NCBI RefSeq assembly: GCF_028554725.1
Contig: NC_071671.1
Span: 22,195,501 to 22,259,500, forward strand
Direction: 5' to 3'
Origin: Zeugodacus cucurbitae
Lineage: Eukaryota; Arthropoda; Insecta; Diptera; Tephritidae
DNA length: 64,000 bases
This document shows positions 11,860 through 24,564 of this stretch, one piece after another (the stretch's first letter is position 1; every line of letters begins with the position of its first letter). Both the position numbers and the translations under genes were made by a program. Under the pieces are notes generated by a model. That model saw only the letters and a program-made list of their open reading frames with translations, was not told the origin of the DNA and ran no database searches.

Positions 11860-14800
11860 CTGTAAGAGGTGATAAATTATAGATTATATTTCTTAGTGCT
11901 TCATAATTGTTGTTTTTAAACACTTACCTGTATCCGAATCGGGCGATTCGCCATTCAATGTCAGCTTACCGCCATCGGACCAGTAGGGCCAGGTGATGCG
12001 GAACAGGCCACAGACGCCGCCGGTACAAGTGGCCGTGCGATTACAACCGCTGATGGCCTCACAGATACAACCCAAACAAATGTCGGTGACCGGTTTTTCT
12101 TTAAATAGCAAATGAAGACAATGAGTTTATTTTGTTTTGCAAAAAATTTAAGAATAATAATAAAAAAGCTTATGATAGACAAGTTTTATAAGCCGTTTAA
12201 AGAATACATATATACACATATACTTTATATATGTATTCTTAATAAATTCGTACGTAATTCTGATGACTGAGTGGGTTTAACCGAATTTTTTATTTATTTT
12301 TAAACGTTGTTTTTAAGCTTTTTTTTAATAACTACTAATTTATTTATTAAATATTTTAATATAATATCATATTAATTACATTCATACAAAAAAAAATTTG
12401 ATATATTTTATAAATAGCCAAATTTATGATTTTATTGTAGCAAATTTCCAAAAATTGGTTTTTTATCAGGTGGCAACAATTCTTCATTCAAAGACCTAAA
12501 TTTAAAAAGAATACTCCATTTTTATTTAATGTAAACATGTGGCAACTCAATAAATTTTTTATACTCTCGCAACAAAAGTTACTAAGAGTTTTGTTCACAT
12601 AACGGTTGTTTGTGTCGCCAAGAAATAAAAGAGTTAGATATGTTAGATATATATCAAAATGATCAGAATGACAAGACGAGTTGAAATCCGGATGCCTGTC
12701 TGTCCGGGCAACGGATAACTTGAGTAAAAATTGAGATATCTTAACGAAACTTGAAACACCTTGGCACCCTGAGGAGGTTGCTTTCGAAGATGGGCAAAAT
12801 CGGACCATTGCCACGCCCATATAAAAAAAGTTATAAAAGTAAAGTTTAGAATAAAGGATTGCACTAGGAAGGGACATATTTGAATGTAATTTTTTTGGGG
12901 AAGTGGGCGTGGTCCCGGCCCCAAATCGGTTATTTGTATATATCTCGCAAACCAATAAAGCTATATAAACCAAGCTTTCTGCAGTCGGTTCTCTTACGTA
13001 CCCCACCACACACCATGAAAATAGTTGAAATCGGATAATAACCACGCCCACCTCCCATACAAAGGTTAGGTTGAAAATTACTAAAAGTGGGTTAACTCAC
13101 TAACGAAAAACGTCTGAAACACTAAATTTTACAGAAGAAATAAGGAAGCTGCACTCAGATTTTTATTTTTGAAAATGAAAAATCTCTGGCTTCACTTGTG
13201 TAAAAATTGTCGAAAACGCACTATAACTTTTCAAGGCCCCAGATATCGAACATGTTGAACTCAGCGCCAGAGAAAATTGTTTTCTTCTAAGAGTGTGTCT
13301 CTGTTCCAAAAATTATTAAAATCGGGTCATAACATGGTGGGCTTTATTCCGCATATATGTATTGGTTAATCATAGCATATCATAGCAATATTAAGTGAGC
13401 GTATAGTCTTGGATACAGTGTACCCTGATGGTGAAAATGAATGAAATCGGTTAGGAATTACTTCAGCCCTCATATCTACATATGAAGATTTTCGTTATTC
13501 TACTAAACTTTATGCCGAATTTATGAGTAAATTTGTGTGTTAAACTCAATAAATTGCGAGAGTATGAAATGTAGGTTGCACCCAAAATTAGCCTTTCCTT
13601 ACTTATTTTAATATAGCTTGCTAGAAAGCCTTTTCAATAATATTCTTACAGTAGCATTGTATTAGAGTTGGGTTATATTAACAATTTTTATTTGAAAATG
13701 CGTGGCAACTTCTTTTTATAAATCGTTTCTAAATTAAAGGCTTTCAATTAATTCAAATTTGTAAAAATCTAAAGCTGTATAGGGAGAGACTTTTTTATGG
13801 GGCTGCGATCTCACCCTTATGTTTCTCTGTATTGCTGACGTTTTTTCTGGCCATTGCACTCGGTGGCTCAACGACCTTATACCTGGATTCATTAATATAT
13901 ACATACAATCTGTGGCTAACAACTTTCAATTACACTAATTAATTACATTAACAAAGCACTCATTGCATTACAAAAATCTTAAAAATTCCATTTCAGAATT
14001 TTTTTCAACAAGAAAATGTACATTCTACAGAAAGTTCAATAAAATGCTGCAATTAATTGGAGACGAAAGCGCTCAATTAAAATTCAGCAACAATTTTGCG
14101 ACACAAAAGAATCTAGTCTAACTGGATTCAAAAGGGGAATAAATAAGATATTAAATAATACGCAGGTTTCTACACTTGCGTGTGTTTATAAATATTTGAG
14201 TTTATAACCTATATCTCATTTGGGGTGTGACAAGTGTAGCTGATGTCATATAAATTCATTTAATTTATGGTCATTACAATTTTGAACTACAACAAAAAAT
14301 GAATGCGGGGAATTTCTGTGTGAAATTTATAATTTACATTTTCTCTTAATTTATGTTATTTTATTATTCAATCGGTTAAAAATACGCAATGATGCTTGAC
14401 CGAGTTTATTCCTCCGAATTTTACCTGTTTCTTGAATCTACCTGTATCTGCTTCAAATGTGTCTATAAGTTGGAAGGCGCTTTCGAGCAACTGTTCGATC
14501 TTGTATTATAAACTTTTCATACCATAAATATCGGTGAAGCTTTAAAAAGGGCTGTGTAAGACCGAACTCTTCCAAAAATTTATTTCTAGGATAAATTGTT
14601 ATATTTTTACCGCGATTTTAACTCATTAAGACGTCTACGGCGATATAAAAATATTGAATTGATTAAATTATCTCTCCAGTTTGTCTAAATTTGATAATAT
14701 CTTAAAAGGAGAGTTTTATTTCATTCATTCATTTATCCATTATATTTCGCTAAAGATCTCGATATATTTGGGAAGAACATATTTACTTCAATATCAGTTT

Positions 14801-17800
14801 TTACAAGCTATTCTAAAAAATCCATATGATTTCTGGACATATATATATAAACATCTCTTAATTTGTTAAGAACCTAACTGCAAAGGGTCCATAGGCCTGT
14901 GAGTGTCCGGAAATATATCTTTTAGAAAGGAAAGTTTTTCATATTTTTATTCAGAACTTTACTTTAATTTTCACTTTCCTGTCACCATTAAAAAAATTCG
15001 ATGTTCGTAACGCCTTTTTCCGAGCTTTGAACCCAAACAGCTGCCGAATAGAAAAATAGAAAACTATTACTAATTAGTTATTTATCTATTCAGTTAACCT
15101 TTCTCGGTAACAAAGAGAAGACTCAGTACCTATCAAATACTTCCAATTAAGTTAGCATTTTACATCGACTCAAGTGGAGCTTTAAGCTCCATAATTGATA
15201 TCAACATAATAGAGCTTCACAGGATATTTAACTTTCTCTATGGTATTTACAGATCTACGATTGTTCTCCCAATTACTAATTAACAGAATGTAAAAGTATT
15301 CTCGGCAGTAAAAGGACTACTTGGTGAAGGTCTGCAGTTCATCAGGCACATCGATTTCGAAACAAATAGTCTGTCAAGCTTGATTTCTAGGCATTCCACT
15401 TCATTTTATGGAAGTAAAACTCGTTTCCTGCCAAAACCTCTACAAATCCACCAAGTAAACTTGACTTTGAACGTTTAAGTGGAGTTTGTTTTACTATTAT
15501 TTGCTTATCTTATACGAAAAAGTTAACTTGATCTTGAGTTTGCTTTGGTGAGCATTGTCTGGTTTAACGAGAGTGCGCAAGCGTGCAGTTTGCATTTCCG
15601 AAGCGTACGAGAGAAGGCATTAAGTTAGTCTGTATATGTTTGCTTATGTTAGTGAAAAGTTAGCATACCATTTGGAAATTTACAACGTTTTTCGGATACA
15701 ATAACATTTAGAGAGAGATGCAGAATGGGTGAGCTCTCACCGAGAGAGATGTTAGCTTTGAAATCACTTATTGAGGTCAAAGTATCATTTGAATGCTGTT
15801 ATGACGGATTACTAATGGAAATAGTTGTCCTCCATGGTTATAGATGGTACATATAAACAAGCTTCCGAAATAAAAAAGATAAGGCGATGGCCCCTCTATG
15901 AATTGCTATGATTCGTGATTATTAGGTTAATAAAGGTATATAATATAATCTCTAAATATATTGTGGAATGGGTTCTAGGGAGGACTCTTTCTTCTCTTTA
16001 TTTGAGAGAGGAAATTTGAGCTTCGAGCTGAGTATTGTTACATCAAAAATCAAGAAATGGATGTTCTGAAATTCATACAAAACATCTCAAAAATAGTACA
16101 AGTAATCTCTCTGTGACTTTACAATAAATATATTGCAAGCTAAAAATTTCCTATTGGGTATGTAGTGAGGCACTGTAACTCTCAGTCACTAGTAATTTGA
16201 GACAACTAGACATTTCTTAAAGTGATCATATATATATTTAAAGTGCAAGCTATTCATACATGCGTCCATGAACTTCGTCAGCGTTCAACTGTGCCGTTGC
16301 CGGTACATCTTCCAAACTACAAAAACAATAACAACAGTCGATACTAACAAGACGAGTTTGGCAACTTTACATGGATGCCGTTGCAAATTGCGAAGATTTT
16401 GTTGCCTCGCTAAGGCGTGTGATAATCGTTGCACATATATATTTCTGTAAATATCGATTAACTATGCAAAACGAGTTGCTAGTTGACTCATCTTCAAATG
16501 CTCGAAGCAACAATGAATTAACAAACTTGCCTTGCTGGTCAATAAACATAAATTTCATATATTATAGTACTTAGTTTTCGATACATAGTTGTCAGTACAT
16601 ATACAAATTAGTATTTCTATGTAAATAAAATAATAAAAGCAACGTAAATTAGCGATTTGAACTTGAATATTCGTTAAGCGTCAAAAAGCTGTTTGCAAGG
16701 GAGTGTACTTGGGGGTGAAATACGATAGAGATTAATGGAATTATGTAATTCCAATAATTCTGATAACTGTATATATTCGTTTCTATACATTATTCAGTTT
16801 TGAAAAAAAGACGCGACGACAAAAAAGTCCAAGAATAAAGTAAAGTCAAGACCTAAATACGGTTATGTACAAAAGACTACTGGGTCAAGAGTTTAAACCT
16901 CAAGCACGTAGACAATCCTATTTGAAATAGGAGATAGTTTTTCGAAGATTTCACTCTATATGGATAGGCATGTCTTAGTAGAACCAACTATGAAGATTTA
17001 GACTTTAAAAATACTTCCAATTACTATCTAGAATATTTTTTAGTGACAAAGTTCTTTCGGAAACCTTTATTTTCAATGTTAGGATTATGAATCGTACAGT
17101 ATGGAGCTTCATTTCACATTGGGGACATTACACCTTCTACATGAAGATACCCTTTCGAAGCATTGACTTTTTTTATAGTTTTTAGAATTTTCCCAAGACT
17201 TTTACCGTGGGTTTTCCGAAGTCGGAACTCTAGTTGAATAATATAAATCGTTCCAATCAATATACCATCTACAATAAAGAGCTTAGGAGACAGTTTCCAG
17301 CGAGACTCCGACTGGTTCGATACAAACTCTAAGATACGGAAACTCTGGAAAGAAAAGAGTTTATAACATTTCTATTCTAGTTTCTATTAGTTCTCAAAAT
17401 GTTCCTTCGAAAAGATTTTGGGACTTGGTCTAGGGATCCACCTTGAATGAGATTTGTCAATTAAAGGCACTAGAAGAGACATAACGAAACATTAAGCCGC
17501 ACAACCAACAACTGACGTCAGATTAGCGTCATTAGCACAATTAAAATTTCTTAGGCGTAGGTAATTAACATTCGCAATGGAATTTGAAACATAAATGGAA
17601 TTACTTCGCACCCTCATATATGAATATAAGGTGACTTTGTCAAAGGTCTTTTTTTACTATAACGCCAAATAGCATTAAGGCATTTCATTGAAATTGAATA
17701 TTTGTAAATATGTACTATGTAAATCTCATTGTTGCAATAGAACGTGCTGTCGCTAAAAAACATAACAAACAAACCAAGTTTTTTGTAGACTGAAAATATT

Positions 17801-20800
17801 TATTGACAAGCTTCAACAAATTGGACAGGGTGACACGTGCTTCACATAGTTAATGATGAGTAGTGAACGAAAAAACCGAAAAATGTACATAATCACAAAG
17901 TTTAATAGATCAACTCTATTTTAAGAATTTTTAACGGTTTCTATACAGCATTTGACATACTTTAAACTCAGGGACGTCAAGGAAATAGCTGGTATTGCTG
18001 ATAATTTTGATTCGGACAAGTATTATCAACTCGGCAGCATAATATCAAAATTGTTTGATATATACTTGTCAGACAAGACTCTTAAGACCCTATCCGCTAT
18101 TTTAAGTTAATTTCAATATATAATAAAGCGGTCGCATTTAAAAGGAGGCCGTCATCAACAGACAGGCTTTGAAATCTCTCTCTTTTTTTAACAGAAAGAG
18201 GCTCTGGTTCCATAATAAATGTTTCTTTTGTGCGGATGAAGTTGCGGCACTGGCTGAACTCTAGTCAGGAAAATATTTTTGATTTTTTGATCAGAATAGT
18301 TAAGTAGCTTTAAAAATCAATCTTAGGTCCCTAGCGTACATATCCAGAAAAATTATCTGAAGACTTGCTATTGAACGAACTCCTTATCTTTCCTCTGTGT
18401 CAAAATTCATAGAAAAACTTTAAGAAGTCGAAGGCCAGATCAAGGCTTATCCCCTTCTATATATACTGAGTAGATTTCAAGGTTTTATGTAATTGGGAAC
18501 TAATAAAGACACTGATAGGACAGGGGTTATACACATATTCCAATATTATATAGATATTCATATATATCAGTAAAAACTTGATTATATGAATATTCGATAT
18601 TTATCAGTTTATAAAATTATACGAATATGCCGATTGCGAAAGATGCGGTTAATATTTATATTTATTTTCTCCTTCCTACGTACTCTCCATCTAATTATTA
18701 TTTTGGAACATTTTCTAGTTTAAAATCTAGAAGTAACGGTAATGCGTTGAAAGAATCTGAGGACATTAGAGGAGATGACTAAAGGCGTGGAGCTTAAAAG
18801 AGACCTTATTGAGCAATAGAACGAATTTGATTGCTATATATGAAATTATCATGGACTTAAAAAAGTATGAAAATAGATTATCCGCACAAAGTCATGCTGT
18901 TCTTATAATCGCTTTATATTGGTAATACTTTTTTCAAAACAGCAACTAGATGCTCGATCAGTCAAAGGTGAAAATTTATATTAAAAATATTTAAAGAAAA
19001 AGTGTGAAATTCCCCAAGCTCAAAGCAAAAAACTAATGCTTATCAATTGCTAGATGATTAAAGTTTTTTATTATTACATATTTATATTTTTTAATCTCTA
19101 TTTTTATTGGTTTTTATTTTTTAATGTTTGTAAATAAGCTTTCATATTTATTTGTTTATTATTTCATTAGCTCTACTGAACTTTGACGTTAAGCTGTTTA
19201 ATCTGTAGCGAAAATTAACATTTGATTTCATTAATATATGTATATACAACAACAACGACTGTTTATGCATATGTATGTATGTATGTATAAATGTCTGTGT
19301 TTGTGAGGAGAAATCAAGGCGTGATTTTTTCTATACAATTTATTAATACTTTTTCTGACAAGTACAATTTAATCCGCTTTGGTAAAATAGGCCACGAAGT
19401 GATTACATTTGCAAGTATCGGAGTACATATGTACATGCATACAAACATACATATGTATGTACATATGTATAGTTATTGATAGGCAAAGCCTGTTCTCTCT
19501 CAGTGTGTTGCTATATAATTATGATCTTTTTGATTAGCCCCACAAATAAAGTCAAATTTAATGAGCTTAATTTAGAGCAATAAAAAATATATATTTTTTT
19601 AAATTTCTAAAGCTCCTGTAGTTCAAGAGACCAAAATAATAATATGTAAAAAATTTTCTTATAGAACGGTAGCAACACCCTGTATTTATGTATAATTTTT
19701 ATCCTCAAATCATTAATATTCATATTTTTAAATTTATAAATATTTTTACTAGAGGTTGTTCACCATTAGCTAACTAACTTCCAAACTAACGGTTAATGAC
19801 TCAACTATTTACAGTTATTCTTTTGTTTTATTGAAAAAGAGACGCCAATCAATTAGTGTCTATGGAAATTAACATAAAATCATAAATTCTGCTACAACAA
19901 AATTACAAAAAAGACAAAAAAAAAAAAAACAAAAAAAATTAAAAAAGTAAAAAATACGAAAAAAATGAAGAAAAAAACCAAAAAAAAATTACAAATAAAG
20001 AACGAATAAAAAAAATTAAGAAATATCAAACACGAAAAAATCAAAAAGGTAAAAACCATGTAGTTTATTCAACATTCAACCTGTTGATGACTGGCTGCGC
20101 CGCATGACATCAAAACTTATTCTTTCGGTACAAATATATACACATGTATCACATGCTTTTACTAATTCTTGCTATTTTTTTGCATTTAAAAATCTTTTTT
20201 GGTATTTTTATTTTTTAATTTTTTAGTTTTTTTCGTATGAATTCAACATGCTGGATATTTCCTTCAGTTAATTTCTTTGCATTAATTTTATCCGTTTACT
20301 ATGCAAAATTGGGGATTTTTCATGTCTGATTCTGTGAAAACCAAAACGTTAAGGTGTTTGGGAAATTCAGCTACTTTTGTTGTTGCATTCGTAACGTGTC
20401 ACCAAATCACGCAAGAGATGCCTTATCGGAATTAATTGTATATAAGCGCGCACAGCTTCTCTCTCACGGCGGACAATTTGCAGTGTGCAATTCTTTGAAC
20501 AAAGTTTTGTCGTCTGATTAAATGTGTCGTAATGTTGCTTACGTTAATAGCAATTACTTTAATATAAATTATCTGTTGTTTGTAGAAGTATAATTTAAAA
20601 ATGATTCTTGATTTGATTTTTGATTACAAAATTATTGAATTATGATTATAAAATTCCTCAGAATTATTTAAGGAATATTCTTTCATCAAAAACAACAACA
20701 CCTTTTAGACACGAGTAGAGCTTCTGGCCCTTTGTGTTATCTCAAAAAGGAAATGGAGCTAAAGGGATGAAGGTGTAAAACTAGAAACGTTCAGAGCCAA

Positions 20801-22324
20801 ACTTTGGAATAAGATAAATAAAAAGTGAATATAATAGTTCTTTTGATACCTCTACAAAAACAATAATCTACACTTTTTAGGTTATGTAAGAACTTTTTTG
20901 CCTTCTATGTCGCCAGGAATAAACGGTATAAGAGGCCACCGCAATGAAAAAACATTAGCGAAATTCGAAAAATCACTTCGAAATTTTTCTAATAAAGTGC
21001 TAGAGATACACATTAATAATAAAAAAAATATTTTCAAAATTCAAAAATCTCAAAGCTGATTTTTACAACTAAAATATCGATTTAAAAAATAATAATTATA
21101 TGCATAAGTATTTAAGAAGAATTATGGACGTGCTGAAAATAATAACTAAATATTCCTTAAACAAATAGGGTTGTTAAAACAGAGACGTAAAACGAAGTTT
21201 GCGCCATCAAACTAACTCAAATTTATAAATTATCGAACACTTCGATTATAAATATATTTATTTTAAACTTTAAAAACACATTTCACTTCAAAACAGCAAC
21301 TAAAATAAATTTTTAATAGTAACAAATGCATAAACTGATCTCTTTGGGAACTAATCTAATAAAACTTGTGGACAAATTTTGTAAAAACAATTCTATAAAG
21401 AACTTTATAATTTCATTTAAGCAAAAATATTAAATATGAAACTTTCTATATATGTATTAATATACATATACATATGTATATTTTTTATTTATTATTATTA
21501 TTTTTTTTTTAATGAGACATGTTTGAAACCTTTTTATTATTCAAAATGTCAAAGAACTTTATTTTTAAATTGTGTGTAAAATTTTACTCTAAATTGTCCT
21601 TTGTTATGTCTCTACTTTAACAAATTAGAACGTATTTATGGTTGAAAATATATAGACAATATATCTCAAATATCGTCTATACTCATAACCACAGCAATAT
21701 TAACTAAAAACATTTCCTGTTTATTCACTAAAACATGCGACAATACAAGTTCGACATTATTTAACTACAAATAACTGGCGACCAATAAATAAGATTTGAA
21801 AGAATGGCAGCAGAAATTCGTTGTTGTCAAATACAAACATACATAAGTACATACATATATGAATAAGAAACAGTCATAAAAGCTACAATCTTATAAAAAA
21901 AAATCAAACAAAAAGAACCAAAGCGCTAACAAATGTTAATTAAATACGCTAAAGCCGGACCTGTGGCCATTTAGCCGCTCGAGCAGTTATAATTTCATAA
22001 TGAAATTTATGTACATTTGTCTATGCCATTTATACCATAATTCTGATTTGTTCAGTTTAAATGCTTGTTTTTGCTAATAATTTGCATATTTTTACACACA
22101 GCAAACGAACAAAAATAATTTTTACTGTATGTTTGTGTCTATATTTCTCAGAACATTCAATATTATTCACACCTCCGGCGCAAATACAAACATACATAAA
22201 TGAAAACATAAATAATTTGAAACAATAATCAAGATTTATTCTCACCCTGTGCATTGATCAGCATAGCGAAACCCACACAAAGCAGCGCAGCAATCAAAAC
22301 TTTACCGTAGTACGTGTTGGCCAT
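11648..22324 (-). CDS. i-type lysozyme / destabilase family protein (3 exons)
   Basis: This is a secreted, Cys-rich i-type (invertebrate) lysozyme, destabilase-like. The minus-strand exons are 22324-22246, 12098-11928 and 11859-11648; both introns are phase 1 and GT-AG, and the joined product is about 153 residues, normal for the family. Exon 1 codes a signal peptide (MANTYYGKVLIAALLCVG.. to about Ala25). Exon 2 codes the family core CLGCICEAISGC, GGVCGLFRI and WPYWSDGG. Exon 3 codes YPNCVNDPYCAANTI, CNGDNQVDCFDYAAIHKLGG and ends LNLFQG. About a dozen Cys are present in the mature part, as expected for a disulfide-rich fold. From memory, the muramidase Glu of clam i-type lysozyme sits just before SGC; here that position is Ile, so classical muramidase activity may be absent, as reported for other insect members. 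Activity is therefore uncertain, while family membership is firm. Confidence 0.93.
11928..12098 (-). CDS. i-type lysozyme exon 2
   Basis: The acceptor is TTTAAAG|AAAAACC and the donor ACAG|GTAAGT. It codes 57 residues from EKPVTDICLGC to GESPDSDT, including five of the early conserved Cys. The acceptor is weak in pyrimidines, but the frame fits exactly on both sides. Confidence 0.9.
12553..13606 (-). repeat. Dispersed repeat family A, 1.05-kb copy in lysozyme intron 1
   Basis: In reverse orientation this matches the 1.5-kb copy at 35214-36704 over most of its length: TACTCTCGCAAC at one end, GCGAGAGTATGAAATG and CCTTTCCTTACTTATTTT at the other. It is shorter because internal segments are missing. 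The long open frames inside it recur in the other copy with changed frames, so they are not genes. Confidence 0.85.
13607..22245 (-). other. Rest of the large first intron of the lysozyme gene
   Basis: These 8.6 kb of AT-rich intron hold no exon that I can support. Notable words are a full palindromic CRE-like TGACGTCA at 17513-17520, an almost pure A-rich run at about 19912-20045 and ATGTATGTATGT-type microsatellites near 19270 and 19440. I see no transposase remnant. Confidence 0.5.
22246..22324 (-). CDS. i-type lysozyme exon 1 (signal peptide)
   Basis: ATG is at 22324-22322, followed by 26 codons and one extra base, then donor GG|GTGAGA. The hydrophobic core VLIAALLCVGFAMLI and the following NAQ fit a cleaved signal peptide. 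The next exon lies 10.1 kb away. Confidence 0.88.
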
Positions 22325-22416
22325 TGTTTATTTGGATTTTTATTTATTTCGATTGTAATACGTACAGACTTAATCAAATGTTTTTTTATTGATTATGTAT
22401 GTATTATGCGTTCAGT

Positions 22417-22426
22417 TAATATATAA
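22417..22426 (-). promoter_or_regulatory. Candidate TATA box of the lysozyme gene
   Basis: On the minus strand GTTATATATTAAC lies about 95 bp upstream of the ATG at 22324. A start site about 30 bp downstream would leave a 5' leader of roughly 65 nt. A TATA promoter is usual for regulated secreted-protein genes. The initiator was not resolved. Confidence 0.4.
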
Positions 22427-22998
22427 CTACACTACACTTGAGCTTGGTTGAAAGCGTTTTCCTGTTCCGTTAGCAGTCTTCACACGCTCGCGTTTTTTAA
22501 ACAACTGAGGCAGCCACACGAAATGTTTGCGAATTTTAGCGTGCAGCTATTGATTGTACACAGAGATTGTGTATGAGCTGATCGGCAGCGAAGATGAACA
22601 AAGCGCGTTGGCTCAAGCTTAATAATAGTAGCGGTGAGGGGCCCAGCAAAAGCTCCGCTTCGACTTTGGAGAAAAAACAAAGGAGTTAAGACACGAACTC
22701 TTTGTTTATACAGTTTTTAAACATATGAAACGCCCTGTGCTGAAAAGAAAGCAATCTGAAATTTTCTGCACCATCCCTTTTCTTTTAACAACAAATTTTA
22801 TGTGGCAATTCTTCTTATAACAGCAAATTTTGTGATAAAAACAAAAAATAGTGAATTAATACCAAATTTCCTTAAACGCTATCGCTTCTACACAAAAGAA
22901 AACTCACTTTAAACTATGCTTTGCTTTGCTTCTTATATTTTCGTTTCATTGTTAAAAAAAGGGAATTTAATTTCATGCTGTAGTGGTAATCTCCTTGC

Positions 22999-23794
22999 TT
23001 AGATCTTGTTGAAGGCAGCAATATCAACGGATTGTACGAAATCTTCGAATTCCTGAATGGTTTCAGTCAACAAATCGATCGACACTTTGTCATCTTCAAT
23101 GACGCACATAATTTGCAATTTGTTGATACCATAACCGACTGGCACCAATTTGGAGGCACCCCACAAAAGGCCGTCCATCTCAACGGTGCGCACATTTCGC
23201 TCCAATTCCTTCATGTCGGTCTCATCATCCCATGGCTTGACATCCAACAATACTGATGACTTGGCAATAAGCGCGGGTTTCTTTGACTTCTTAGCGGCGT
23301 AGGCGGCAACACGTTCCTCACGGATGCGTGCAGCTTCAGCATCTTCTTCTTCTTCATCAGAGCCGAAGAGATCTACATCATCATCATCATCAGCGGCAGC
23401 TGGTGCAGCAGCAGCAACTGTGGGCTTGGCACCGGCAACTTGTGGCAATGGTGAACCACCCCAGGCGGCACGTTCGCTGGCTTCGTACGAAGCAATGTGA
23501 CGGTACCAACGTTGCACATGTGGGAAGTTACCGGCTGGCGCTTTGCCCAAAGCATCGAACACTGAGAGATCAGCTTTGCTTGGTGAATATCTGCAATATA
23601 AATATGAAAAGATTTATTAAAACATTTGCCGACGTGACAAGGCCGTCATACATAACCTCACTTTATGTGCGGTTTGCATGCTGTTGTCAAAGTTTGCACT
23701 TTCACCACACTTACCCGCTAATGTAGCTGTTGTCAGCAAGGAATTGCTCCAATTCCTGCAGACCTTGTGGGGTTGTGACATTACCGAAAGCCAT
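22999..23794 (-). CDS. eEF1beta: Elongation factor 1-beta (eEF1B guanine-exchange subunit)
   Basis: eEF1-beta recharges eEF1A with GTP during translation elongation. The two minus-strand exons are 23794-23715 (MAFGNVTTPQGLQELEQFL.., donor GCGG|GTAAGT) and 23590-22999 (acceptor TTGCAG|ATATTC), joined in phase 2. The product is 223 residues, close to the usual insect length of about 222. Residues 1-70 form the GST-C-like N-terminal domain (YSPSKADLSVFDALGKAP). An Ala/Pro linker leads to the acidic DDDDDVDLFGSDEEEED box, the conserved casein kinase 2 site region. The C-terminal exchange domain contains SSVLLDVKPWDDETDM, VEMDGLLWGASKLVPVGYG, IKLQI-like NKLQIMCVIEDD and the terminal FVQSVDIAAFNKI. 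No residue known to me as essential is missing. The intron is only 124 bp. Confidence 0.97.
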
Positions 23795-23886
23795 TTTGTG
23801 TATTTTATTAGACTTAATTAAAATTCGACAAAGAAATAATCACCAGCGCTCGAATTCTGCTGCAAACTGTGTGGAATTTGACAACC

Positions 23887-23893
23887 GGAAAGA
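23887..23893 (-). promoter_or_regulatory. TCT initiator (TOP-type) of eEF1-beta
   Basis: On the minus strand TCTTTCC fits the TCT initiator consensus YC(+1)TTTYY. The start C would be at 23892, 98 bp upstream of the ATG. TCT initiators are known to mark ribosomal-protein and translation-factor genes in flies, so the position and gene class agree. Confidence 0.5.
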
Positions 23894-24551
23894 TTGAGCA
23901 TATGTCACATTCAGGGTTGATTGGAATGTTACTATTTCAGGTATTGGTAATTGCAAGTTTGTAGTATATAAGTCCTACAATTGCATAATTAATTATCTTG
24001 CAAAATTTTTTGACAATAACTAAATTCATTTAAAGAAATTATAAATTATAAATTTATTTTTTAATTTAATAAAAAGTTGTTAATATAAAATTTTAAGTTT
24101 AAATAATCAACAAAGTTTAGTAATATTTTCAAGAAACTTTATATATATTTTATGCAAAAAACTGTATCATCAATAACTAACTTTATAATATTTGTTTTTG
24201 TTTTATCACATTCGTTAACATTAATTATGAGAAAATAATTCTTTCAATGGAATATTATTCATACATAACATTAAAGTTTTTTACAATACTGTTGCGCTTA
24301 AAACACAACTCTGCTGTATTCAATGTAGTCTACCCCTATTATTTTTGCACTTGCAAATATTTTCTAAAATTATTCTTAACAAACCACTAAAGCGTGAGCA
24401 TTCTCTACAGCAAATTTTGTGTAAAAGCTTAAATTTGATTTTCTCTTAATTAATACCAATATATGTATTTCATTTACTTAATAGATAAGTCTTAAAGAGG
24501 GATATTTTTATTCCCTTTCCAATTAGATTGTGGATATTTGCTATGTGTTAA

Positions 24552-24564
24552 CATCTGGCAGCGT
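24552..24564 (+). promoter_or_regulatory. Candidate promoter for macoilin (Ohler motif 8-like)
   Basis: ATCTGGCAGCGTC closely fits the fly core-promoter motif 8 (GGCARCG core). It is followed by a G/C-richer stretch (ACGACGAGTCGCGACGAATC) unlike its AT-rich surroundings and lies 0.66 kb from the divergent eEF1-beta start. The next plus-strand gene is macoilin. The assignment is inference. Confidence 0.35.

Noticed and set aside
12488..13051. 187-codon minus-strand open frame in the lysozyme intron
   Set aside because: It lies inside dispersed repeat A; the matching region of the copy at 36130-36640 reads a similar peptide in broken frames, so it is repeat sequence, not a gene.
16268..16574. 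Overlapping 60-67 codon frames on both strands in the lysozyme intron
   Set aside because: No domain, signal peptide, promoter or splice context; the length is expected by chance.
19912..20045. A-rich run that could be the tail of a retroposed gene
   Set aside because: No processed-gene sequence precedes it on either side; better read as simple sequence.
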